From contig SXKQ01000011.1 of the NCBI GenBank assembly GCA_005778045.1, positions 1 to 24,221 on the forward strand: a stretch of 24,221 nt of DNA, read 5' to 3'. The notes under the pieces were generated by a model. That model searched no databases, was not told the DNA's origin, and saw nothing but the letters and a program-made list of their open reading frames with translations. Shown one piece after another: positions 9,001-15,852 of the stretch; the first letter of the stretch is position 1; every line of letters starts with the position of its first letter. The position numbers and the translations under genes were made by a program. Source of the stretch: Planctomycetia bacterium (GTDB lineage: Bacteria; Planctomycetota; UBA1135; GCA-002686595).

Positions 9001-9955
9001 GGCGGTTGCGCAGCGCGTCCGTCGTACCCGGAATCTCGGGCCCACCGGGGGCTCCTGGCGGCAACTGCGAGAGGCCGCGGAAGTTGAGGCCAATCGACGC
9101 ATCGCCATAGTGACAGCTCGTGCAGGTGTCGGTCGTCGGCGCGCGCGTCATCACGTGCGCGCGCGGGTGACCCGGCTCCGCCTTCGGTGCGCTGCGGTCG
9201 CCGCTCTCGCTGAGTCCGTCGAGCGCGTAGGGCACGTGGCACGCGGCGCAGCCCTCGCCGCGGTAGTCGCCGTCGAAACCGACGCGCCCCTCGACCGCGC
9301 GTCCCTCCGACCACAGGTGGCACTGCAGGCACTCCTTGCGCGCGAGGTCCGCATGGTGGGTGCCGAGCGACTCGAGCTCGCCACCCTCGCGGAATGCAGG
9401 CACCTGGAACAGCTCCTCGATGTCCCCTCTCTCCGCGAGATGCGAAGGCACGGCGAATACACCGAACTGCGAGCCCTTGCGCTTGGTCACGCCACTCTCG
9501 TAGTAGCCATCCGACAGGTGCCCCGCCGTCGTCGCGTGCAGGCTGGTGCGCACGCGCCCCACTTCGTTCTCGTGGCAGGGACCGCAGGTCGTCGCGGCGA
9601 CGCGCAAGTCCATGGGGTTCTCGAAGCGCCGCCATGCGAGATCCTCGGTCATGCCAGCCACGCGCTCGTCGCCTGCCTCGCGCTGCGCCCGCATGGGATG
9701 GGCCTGCGCCTTGGTCCGCGCAGCGCCATCGCCACCGTGGCAGTCGACGCAGGTGAGTTCCGCCTCGGGGTGCATCTCCTCGATGCCCGTGTGGCAGGTG
9801 AGGCAGCCGCTTGAATCCGACCTCGACTGCGAGGCGAGCGCCGGCCGCGCGCCGGCCTGCAAGGAGACGAGCGCAACGCAAAACGCGCCGACGCCGAACA
9901 CGAGCGCCGCCAGGGCCCGCAGTTGCACGACAGAGCGAGAGTACGAGGTCTCCAT
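6047..9955 (-). CDS. Giant decahaem c-type cytochrome with LVIVD propeller and EF-hand repeats
   Basis: A 1302-residue protein with three regions. An N-terminal signal/anchor (~10-42) precedes ten CxxCH haem-binding motifs whose first cysteines are at 51, 69, 124, 209, 236, 278, 340, 367, 442 and 555. Residues ~575-940 hold LVIVD-type repeats (GIHVVDVRDPAQP, GGVLVVDVRKPAEP, LLVLDVTEP), expected to form a beta-propeller. Residues ~1000-1300 hold at least nine EF-hand-like loops (Asp1005, 1025, 1082, 1103, 1140, 1163, 1216, 1239, 1275), such as DLDGDGSVEEHE. It should lie outside the cytoplasmic membrane, move electrons along the haems and bind calcium. No named catalytic domain is evident. The ATG lies 2 bases after the stop of the upstream gene, so translation is probably coupled. 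Electron donor and acceptor are unknown. Confidence 0.95.
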   Translation of the reverse strand: METSYSRSVVQLRALAALVFGVGAFCVALVSLQAGARPALASQSRSDSSGCLTCHTGIEEMHPEAELTCVDCHGGDGAARTKAQAHPMRAQREAGDERVAGMTEDLAWRRFENPMDLRVAATTCGPCHENEVGRVRTSLHATTAGHLSDGYYESGVTKRKGSQFGVFAVPSHLAERGDIEELFQVPAFREGGELESLGTHHADLARKECLQCHLWSEGRAVEGRVGFDGDYRGEGCAACHVPYALDGLSESGDRSAPKAEPGHPRAHVMTRAPTTDTCTSCHYGDASIGLNFRGLSQLPPGAPGGPEIPGTTDALRNRQFYLDDPSMVPPDVHHERGMHCIDCHTENDVMGDGRLYGSMEHAVEIACTDCHGTFKAVATLRTQRGTPLAHLRRKDGAIVLKSKVDGREHVVPQVMHVLDPKRPEYNERGARAMTGEHAELACYLCHSAWNPNFMGFHFDRNESLTQLDLLSGQRTKGRVTTQEKVFSSWKSFYAGLDESGRYAPYLTGFSTMGTVRDESGAVILDQELPVTAAGLSGLTQIHHQMHTIRGTSRACVECHRSSATWGLGSVNFRLGRQLAFVADRRGLEIVAIDRAQVSASVPIAKLVQPDIVDLALDCDPLQGFARRVYVAEGYRGIHVVDVRDPAQPRREQFLATVQPGGMVVAGEHLYLADGAGGLRIFRIEDSGRLAPLSLLPTFDARDVHVQWPLAYVADGLGGVLVVDVRKPAEPKLVGGARVSSDPARADAAAGVTMLFQNSRPVAENGVVADRRTPARALLCVLDEREGLVLFNATEPAELEKLWPPSEERSRAQRRQGAFRGLSVRSHVDLAEPQGGSRTREGDFAYVLVETDADNADPQSRLLVLDVTEPRRVRSIATLPAGESTEMLAVGAYYNAPFLQPIALAPGSDGVVATDVSVSAEPRQLGVLGGLRECYAIALEEFPLDRMLDEAGRPLKDVSHVGSRWLTLAEIERLMLVPSNLLRNGPPRTASEIPGAGARMHFSACDADRSGVLEGEELRRAGPGLDVDGDGRVLLRDLAPLAGLIELDRTEAEAGAPAFLETRVDRDGDLSRLFDGIAPLEFDEDRDRRLDRAELSRALLAALDLDRDRTLSLDEISRHPGDLRQLRLGGAVSLANFARLDFNRDGRIQTKELKLADEEFLALDVDRSGFVELGTASSPAWEGRGHFARGSEWPTRRAVALSLSPRVTVEALLTTFDVDRDGALGARDLKTRPGLLEELDLDRDGTAEPEELAGRVRLAQAQGVEAAPDDFVERWDLDGDGSVEEHELPELVRRVLARRRERR

Positions 9956-9957
9956 GC

Positions 9958-11124
9958 TCAGGCGTAGAGCCGCGGCAGCCGCTTGCCGCGTGCCTTCGTC
10001 GCACTCGCCCCGAGCAGCTCACACACCGTCGGACAGACGTCGATGGCCTGCACGTCGTCCTCGACGATGCGATTGCGCGCGAAGTCCGGCCCCCAGCAGG
10101 TCGCGGTCACGTACTCGAGGTCGTTCGAACCGTCACCGTGGTCGAGCCCGCGCCGCGAGTTCAGGTCGGCGTCGCGACCGAACTCGGGGAGGATCACGAA
10201 GGCCGTCGAGTCGCGCAGCTCCGGGTCGGCACGCACGGCGCGCCACAGGTCTCCGAGTGCCTCGTCGTTGCGCCGGATGATCTCAACGTATCCGTTGTAC
10301 GAGCCATGCGCCGCATCCGCCTGCTGCAAGACGATCGACACGAGCCGCGGCTTGAAGAGCACGAGCAGGTTGCGTGCCACGCGGATCGCCTTCGCGTCCG
10401 CCGCGTTGGCACCACGAATGTCCGTGGTCCCGCTGGTGAGCTCGTCGAGGATGTACTTCTCGACGCGTGCGGAGTCATCGCCGGTACCGCTCGCTCCGCC
10501 ACCGATCGCGCCACGCATACGCCCGAGTAACTCGGCCTCGCGCTGCGGGAGCGTCTTCGGGCGTCCCCACGCATCGAGGATCGACTTGAACTCAGCGTTG
10601 AACAGGCCGTCGCCGTCGACCGTGTTCGCGCCGTAGCGAGCCCCGTAGTCAGGATGCAATCCGTAGCTGTAGTTCGTCTGCTGCGCGCCGCCCGACGTGC
10701 TGATCCAGGCATCGCTTGCCTTCAGCCCTCCGTCCTTCCGCACGTACTCGAACAGCGTGGGATCGCCGCCGCGCGCGTTTTCCCGAATGCCGCGCGCCTC
10801 GCTGATACCGGTGAAGATCGAGAGCGCAGCACCAAAATGTCCGAGATTCGAGGACTTCACGCGCTTGTAGAGCACGCCGTCCTTGGCGAGCGCCTCGAGC
10901 GTCGGCACGTTTCCGGGAGTGCCGAAGGTCTCGCGCGTGCGCACGCCGCCGGCGAAGGCGACCAGCACGACGTGCTTCGTCTTGCGCTCCTGCGGAGCGA
11001 GCAGCGAGGCGCGCGCGAGCGAGGGCAGCGCGAGCGCGCCCGCTGCGGCACCGAGCACGAACGCGCGGCGATCTGCGCCGAGGCGGGCAGAGTGTTCCAG
11101 CGACATTTCGTTGCGGTGAGCCAT
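9958..11124 (-). CDS. Tat-exported DUF1501/alkaline-phosphatase-superfamily-like protein
   Basis: A 388-residue protein. Its N-terminus carries a twin-arginine signal: Arg19-Arg20 in ADRRAFVLG, then a hydrophobic stretch ending near LARA. The mature part resembles the alkaline-phosphatase superfamily and DUF1501 proteins: HVVLVAFAGG, NLGHFGAA, LQQADAAHGSYNGYV, ILPEFGRD, GLDHGDG and IDVCPTVCELLG. The usual metal-binding Asp after the first strand is not obvious (AFAGG), so hydrolase activity is unproven. I chose the ATG at 11124 because it follows the upstream stop by 8 bases, has a GAGAGAAG-like ribosome site and starts just before the Tat signal. Longer frames would overlap the upstream gene deeply. 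It is the middle gene of the operon. In planctomycetes such proteins usually sit beside DUF1549/DUF1553 proteins, as here. Confidence 0.9.
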   Translation of the reverse strand: MAHRNEMSLEHSARLGADRRAFVLGAAAGALALPSLARASLLAPQERKTKHVVLVAFAGGVRTRETFGTPGNVPTLEALAKDGVLYKRVKSSNLGHFGAALSIFTGISEARGIRENARGGDPTLFEYVRKDGGLKASDAWISTSGGAQQTNYSYGLHPDYGARYGANTVDGDGLFNAEFKSILDAWGRPKTLPQREAELLGRMRGAIGGGASGTGDDSARVEKYILDELTSGTTDIRGANAADAKAIRVARNLLVLFKPRLVSIVLQQADAAHGSYNGYVEIIRRNDEALGDLWRAVRADPELRDSTAFVILPEFGRDADLNSRRGLDHGDGSNDLEYVTATCWGPDFARNRIVEDDVQAIDVCPTVCELLGASATKARGKRLPRLYA

Positions 11125-11132
11125 GGCTTCTC

Positions 11133-12245
11133 TCAGTAGGTCTGGTACTCGGGGTGCGTGACGAGCGCGTAGAGCACCGTCTGGGGACGGCACTCGGGCT
11201 CGTGAAAGGCCGCGACGAAGGCGCGCAATTCGTCGGGACTGGCTGCGCGCCCGAGCAGGCGCGCAAACAGGTCCGCGATCCAGCGGGTCGGATCCGCGAT
11301 CGCTTCCTTCGCGGGCAGCTTCACCTGACCGGAGTCGATCAGCACGCGCGCGAGCACGGACCTCAGGGGCCCCGTGTCCGACAAGCCATCGAGCGCCGTG
11401 CGCAGGCGTCGCGCTTCCTCGGGCAGCGGCTCGCGTCCGAGCAGGTCGACGTGCAGCGCCGCAATCCACATGCGGTTCGGCGCGCTCGTTCGGCGCCACA
11501 CGCGCTCGTCCCACGCGCTCGAGAGCATCCACTCGCGCAGTATGGAGCAAAACTCGGCCGGATCGCGCTGGAAGCGCCGCACGAGCTCGGCCAGCGCCCC
11601 CTTCTCGGGCTCCGCGCGAACGATGCGCCTGTGCTCGCGCGTGAGGAACTGCTGCGAGAAGGAGCGGTCTTCGATCGCGATCCGCAGCAAGTCCGCTTGC
11701 GTCGAGCCGCTCTTGCCGAGAAACGTCCCGGAGCGGCCGTCGTAGATCTCCTTGCCGACCTCGAGCTCGCGCGTGTTCTTCTGCACGCGCAGGCCGTTCA
11801 GTTGCTCCATCACGACGGTGACGAACGTGTCCGCGCCCGGATTGCGCTGTTCAAAGCTCGGGCTGAGCGCGATGCGGTGGATCGCGGTGCGTACGTCGAG
11901 CTTGCCCGCGGCGAGCAGCGTCGGCAGCTCGGCCACGCGCTCGTTCTCCGGCCGGAAGTTGTCGATCAGGAGGAAGAAGTAGAGCTGCTCCTCGGCCCAG
12001 TTGGCCCACGTCTCGCGGCGCGCGAGCCAGTGGTCGAGGAACTCGTGCCGTGCGCGCCCGAGCCACTCCGCGCGCTCGAACTCGAGGGGGGGGCGTCCGA
12101 GCAGGTCAAAGCAGGCAGCGCGCAGGGCCGCGTCGTCGAGCGCTCGCGCCGGGGCTGCCTCGGTCGCACTCGACTGGGCACTGGCCGGCTGGCTCGCGAC
12201 CAGCGCGAATCCAAGCAGCGCGAGCGAGAGCTCCAAGGCACCCAT
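11133..12245 (-). CDS. Secreted protein with three LLGR repeats (DUF1549/DUF4214-like)
   Basis: A 370-residue protein with a signal peptide to about residue 24 (ASQPASAQS). Three segments share the pattern DLLGRxPxxxE: FDLLGRPPLEFE near the N-terminus, VDLLGREPLPEE in the middle and ARLLGRAASPDE near the end. They are embedded in mostly helical sequence and the protein closes with LVTHPEYQTY. This recalls the DUF1549/DUF1553 and DUF4214 helical repeats that accompany DUF1501 proteins in planctomycetes, but I cannot assign one family firmly. There are no haem motifs. It is the first gene of the operon. The ATG at 12245 is preceded by a TAGGAT box only 7 bases away, which suggests a leaderless transcript. 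A G8 run at 12086-12093 lies in the coding sequence. Function unknown. Confidence 0.88.
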   Translation of the reverse strand: MGALELSLALLGFALVASQPASAQSSATEAAPARALDDAALRAACFDLLGRPPLEFERAEWLGRARHEFLDHWLARRETWANWAEEQLYFFLLIDNFRPENERVAELPTLLAAGKLDVRTAIHRIALSPSFEQRNPGADTFVTVVMEQLNGLRVQKNTRELEVGKEIYDGRSGTFLGKSGSTQADLLRIAIEDRSFSQQFLTREHRRIVRAEPEKGALAELVRRFQRDPAEFCSILREWMLSSAWDERVWRRTSAPNRMWIAALHVDLLGREPLPEEARRLRTALDGLSDTGPLRSVLARVLIDSGQVKLPAKEAIADPTRWIADLFARLLGRAASPDELRAFVAAFHEPECRPQTVLYALVTHPEYQTY

Positions 12246-12252
12246 CGACCGA

Positions 12253-12258
12253 ATCCTA
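12253..12258 (-). promoter_or_regulatory. Candidate leaderless promoter, TGC-TAGGAT
   Basis: On the minus strand an extended -10-like TGCTAGGAT ends 7 bases before the ATG of the LLGR-repeat gene. Transcription would start at or next to the start codon. The same hexamer precedes the GTG of the lipoprotein gene at 23935 by 8 bases. Confidence 0.35.
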
Positions 12259-12358
12259 GCAGTCCGGCTCGCCCCCGGGCGGTCGCTTCGCGGCGCCTAT
12301 CGACGGGATCAGCGCGAACTCGTTGCACTCAGGCCCTCGCGATGGCTCTCTAGAGGCC

Positions 12359-15300
12359 ATGACCCTCACCCGCCGCCCGCTCGCCGGCCTGCTCCTCGCG
12401 CAGTTCCTCGGCGCCTTCAACGACTACGCGTGGAAGATCGCGGTGACCCTGCTGCTCCAGCGCGAGCTCGGCGAAGGAGCTCCGGAAGCGCAGGCCCAGC
12501 GCATCGCGGGCCTCGTCACCGTCGTGTTCCTGCTACCACTCGCGCTCGGCACCCTGCCGTCGATTCCGCTCGTCGACCGCTTCAGCAAGCGCAGCGTGCT
12601 CGTGGCCACGAAGGCGCTGGAGCTCGCGCTGATGCTGGCGGCCACCTGGAGCCTGACGGTGGAGCCCGCCGGTGGCAGCATCGCACTCGCGATCGTGGGC
12701 GCGATGGGCCTGCAGAGCGCGCTGTTCTCCCCTGCTAAATACGGCATCCTCCCGCAGCTCGTGCCGCACGAGCGACTGTCGCGCGCGAATGGGGCGCTCG
12801 AGTTCGCCACCTTCGTCGCCATCGTCGCAGGAACGGCTTGCGGACCCGCTCTGCTGCATTCGGCCGGAGACGCCACGTGGCTCGTGGGCGCGACGCTCTC
12901 CATCCTCGGATTCGTCGGCCTGCTCGGCGCGCTCTCCGTGCCGCGAGTCCCGGCCTCCTCCGAAGGAGCTTCCGCCGGAGCGATCATGCGCACCGCCTTC
13001 GCCGCGCTGCGCTCGGATCGAGTGCTGCGGCTCGCGGTGCTCGGCAACGCGCTCTTCATGGGCGTGGCCAGCCTGCTGATGCAGAACCTGCAGGTGTACG
13101 CCAAGGTCGACCTCGCGCTCGAGGAGCGTCGCGTCGGCCTGCCGCTCGCGACGCTCTCGGTCGGCATCGGCCTGGGCTCGCTGCTCGCGGGCCGGATGTC
13201 GGGTCGCAAGGTCGAGCTCGGGCTCCTGCCGCTCGGGGCACTGCTGCTCGCGCTGTTCTCGCTCACGTTCGGGCTGCTGCTGCCGGGGCTCGGCGGCACG
13301 CTGGCCCTGATGGGCTTCGTCGGTCTCGCGGCAGGCTTGCTGGTCGTCCCGCTGAACGCGCTGGTGCAGTGGCGTGCGCCGGCGCAGGGCTGCGGAGCGG
13401 TCGTCGCGAGCTCCAACTTCCTCGTCTACTTGGCCGCTCTCGTCGGCGGTGCGCTCGGTGCCGTGCTCGCGGACCGTGGCGCAAGCACCTCCACGCTGTT
13501 CCTTGTCGCCGCAGCCATCGTGATCGCAGGCGCAGCGTGGGCTTGCTGGCTCGTGCCGCAGGCCCTGCTGCGACTCGCGCTCGTGATCCTCACGCACAGT
13601 GTCTACCGCCTGCGCATCCGCGGCCTCGAGCACATCCCGGAGAAGGGCGGCGCGCTGCTCGTCCCCAACCACGTCTCGTTCGTCGACGGTCTGTTCCTGA
13701 TCGCGAGCACCGACCGGCCCGTGCGCTTCCTCGTCGACGCGCCCTTCTTCGAGCACCGCTTCATCGGGCCCGTGCTGCGCTGGCTCGACGCGATCCCGAT
13801 CTCCGCGACAGGCGGCCCGCGCATGATCCTGCGCGGCCTGCGCTCGGCCGGGGACTACCTCGACGAGGGACACCTCGTGTGCATCTTCGCCGAGGGCCAG
13901 ATCACGCGCACGGGCATGCTGCTGCCGTTCCGGCGCGGCCTCGAGCGCATCGTCAAGGGCCGCGCCGCGCCCGTGATTCCGGTCTATCTCGAGGGCGTGT
14001 GGGGTTCGGTGTTCAGCTACGACGGCGGGCGCTTCGTGTGGAAGCTGCCGCGGCACCTCCCCTACCCCGTCAGCGTCTCCTTCGGTGCTCCGCTCGAGAC
14101 CGGCACGCCCGTGCACGAGGTGCGGCGCGCGGTGCAGATGCTCGGTCAGGACGCATGGCGCGAGCGCTACGTCGCAGCGCCGCCGCTGCACTTCACGTTC
14201 GTCTACCGCGCGCGCACGCGCCCCATGCGCTTCCTGTTCGCCGACGCGACGCGCCCGCGCGTGAATCGCATCCGCGCGCTGGCCGGCGCGATCGCGCTCG
14301 GACGCCTGCTCGGGCCGCGCTGGAGTGGCCAGCGCCATGTCGGAATCCTGCTGCCACCCTCCGTCGGCGGCGCGCTGGTGAATCTCGCGGCGTCCTTCGC
14401 CGGGCGCGCGGCGGTGAACCTCAACTACACGGCAGGCCGCGCCGGCATGACCTCGGCTGCCAGACAGTCCGGGCTGCGCACCGTGGTCACGAGCCGCGTG
14501 TTCCTCGAGCGCGCGAACCTCGAGCTGCCCGAGGGCGTCGAGCCGATCTGGATCGACGACGTCGCGAAGGAGGTCGGAACGTGGGCGCGCCTCTCTTCGC
14601 TCGCGCTGGCGTGGCTCGCGCCCACGCGACTGCTCGAGCGGCTGTGCGGGGCCGAGCGCGCGGTGCGCTCCGACGACGTCGTGACCGTGATCTTCTCGAG
14701 CGGCTCCACCGGTGAGCCCAAGGGCGTGATACTCGCGCACTCGAACATCGCCTCGAACTGCGCCGCGCTCGAGCAGACCTTCCACGTGCGGGCGACCGAC
14801 AAGGTGCTCGGCATCCTGCCCTTCTTCCACTCGTTCGGTTACACCGCGACGATCTGGTTCCCCGCCACGAGCGGCCTCGGCGCTGTCTTCCATCCGAGCC
14901 CGATCGACGCGCCCGCGATCGGCGACCAGGTCGAGCGCCACGGCATCAGCTTCCTGCTCGCGACGCCGACGCTGCTCTCGATCTACCTGCGCCGCGTGCC
15001 GCCGCAGCAGTTCGGCTCACTGCGCATCGTCCTCGCCGGCGCCGAGAAGCTCACGGACCGCCTCGCCGACGCGTTCCAGGGCCAGTTCGGCATTCGGCCG
15101 CTCGAAGGCTACGGCACCACCGAGTGCGCGCCCGTCGTCGCCGTGAGCCACGCCGACTTCCGCGCTGCGGGTCTCTACCAGCCCGGCTGGCGCCGCGGCT
15201 ACGTCGGCCAGCCGATGCCCGGCATCGTGTGCCGCGTCGTCGATCCCGACACCTTCGTCGACCTCCCGCCCAACACGCCGGGCATGCTGCTCGTCCGCGG

Positions 15301-15757
15301 CCCGAACGTGATGAAGGGCTACCTCGGTCGCGACGACCTCACGCACAAGGTCCTGCGCGACGGCTGGTACGTCACGGGCGACATCGCGCTGCTCGACGAC
15401 GACAGCTTCCTGCGCATCACCGACCGCCTCGCGCGCTTCTCCAAGATCGGCGGCGAGATGGTGCCGCACGGCCGCGTCGAGGAAGAGCTCCACAGCGCCG
15501 CGAGCTCGTCCGTGCAGGTGTTCCTCGTCACCGCGATCCCCGACGAGTCCAAGGGCGAGCGCCTCGCCGTGCTCACCACGCTCGAGCTCGCCTCGATCCC
15601 GCCGCTGCTCGCCGCGCTCTCCGCCGCCGGCCTCCCCAACCTCTTCGTCCCGCGCCTCGACGCGTTCATCAAGGTCGAAGCGCTGCCGGTCCTCGGCACG
15701 GGCAAGGTCGACCTGCGCGCGGCCAAGGAGCTCGCCCTGCGCGCGCTCTCCCGCTGA
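12359..15757 (+). CDS. aas: MFS transporter / lysophospholipid acyltransferase / acyl-ACP ligase fusion (LplT-Aas type)
   Basis: A 1132-residue inner-membrane protein of three parts. Residues ~1-400 are an MFS transporter with about a dozen hydrophobic segments, like the lysophospholipid flippase LplT. Residues ~415-600 are a PlsC-type acyltransferase with the catalytic HX4D motif NHVSFVD (His438, Asp443) and FAEGQIT. Residues ~610-1132 are an AMP-dependent acyl-ACP/CoA ligase with P-loop SSGSTGEPKG (~780-789), GYGTTE (~917), YVTGD (~1004) and the C-terminal catalytic lysine in GTGKVDLR (Lys1116). Together they would import lysophospholipid, activate a fatty acid and reacylate the lipid. I prefer the ATG at 12359, with AGAGG just upstream, over a TTG at 12323 that adds 12 unremarkable residues. 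It is divergent from the cytochrome operon. All key motifs are present. Confidence 0.95.
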   Translation: MTLTRRPLAGLLLAQFLGAFNDYAWKIAVTLLLQRELGEGAPEAQAQRIAGLVTVVFLLPLALGTLPSIPLVDRFSKRSVLVATKALELALMLAATWSLTVEPAGGSIALAIVGAMGLQSALFSPAKYGILPQLVPHERLSRANGALEFATFVAIVAGTACGPALLHSAGDATWLVGATLSILGFVGLLGALSVPRVPASSEGASAGAIMRTAFAALRSDRVLRLAVLGNALFMGVASLLMQNLQVYAKVDLALEERRVGLPLATLSVGIGLGSLLAGRMSGRKVELGLLPLGALLLALFSLTFGLLLPGLGGTLALMGFVGLAAGLLVVPLNALVQWRAPAQGCGAVVASSNFLVYLAALVGGALGAVLADRGASTSTLFLVAAAIVIAGAAWACWLVPQALLRLALVILTHSVYRLRIRGLEHIPEKGGALLVPNHVSFVDGLFLIASTDRPVRFLVDAPFFEHRFIGPVLRWLDAIPISATGGPRMILRGLRSAGDYLDEGHLVCIFAEGQITRTGMLLPFRRGLERIVKGRAAPVIPVYLEGVWGSVFSYDGGRFVWKLPRHLPYPVSVSFGAPLETGTPVHEVRRAVQMLGQDAWRERYVAAPPLHFTFVYRARTRPMRFLFADATRPRVNRIRALAGAIALGRLLGPRWSGQRHVGILLPPSVGGALVNLAASFAGRAAVNLNYTAGRAGMTSAARQSGLRTVVTSRVFLERANLELPEGVEPIWIDDVAKEVGTWARLSSLALAWLAPTRLLERLCGAERAVRSDDVVTVIFSSGSTGEPKGVILAHSNIASNCAALEQTFHVRATDKVLGILPFFHSFGYTATIWFPATSGLGAVFHPSPIDAPAIGDQVERHGISFLLATPTLLSIYLRRVPPQQFGSLRIVLAGAEKLTDRLADAFQGQFGIRPLEGYGTTECAPVVAVSHADFRAAGLYQPGWRRGYVGQPMPGIVCRVVDPDTFVDLPPNTPGMLLVRGPNVMKGYLGRDDLTHKVLRDGWYVTGDIALLDDDSFLRITDRLARFSKIGGEMVPHGRVEEELHSAASSSVQVFLVTAIPDESKGERLAVLTTLELASIPPLLAALSAAGLPNLFVPRLDAFIKVEALPVLGTGKVDLRAAKELALRALSR

Positions 15758-15763
15758 GGCCAT

Positions 15764-15809
15764 GAAAAGCAACCGGGGCCGCCTCGAGCTCGCGCGCGAG
15801 ACGGCCCCG
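15764..15809 (-). terminator. Intrinsic terminator of the amber-interrupted gene
   Basis: An 8-bp GC-rich stem (15774-15781 with 15802-15809), extended by an inner 4-bp stem, is followed on the minus strand by TTGCTTTT. It lies 43 bases past the stop of the gene at 15853-17937. It may also stop transcripts of the Aas fusion gene, though the + side has only two T bases. Confidence 0.75.
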
Positions 15810-15852
15810 ATTCCGCCAGCGCGCCCCTCGCGCGCCCCGCGGACCCCAGGCA

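Noticed and set aside
7952..9814. 620-codon open frame on the plus strand
   Set aside because: Antisense to the decahaem cytochrome, whose ten CxxCH motifs settle the coding strand.
9958..11550. Longer start for the DUF1501-like gene
   Set aside because: The 142 extra codons lie within the upstream LLGR-repeat gene and precede a good Tat signal that should be N-terminal.
12533..14941. 802-codon open frame on the minus strand
   Set aside because: It lies antisense inside the Aas fusion gene, is rich in Arg, Glu, Gln and His without any domain, and is a by-product of high GC.
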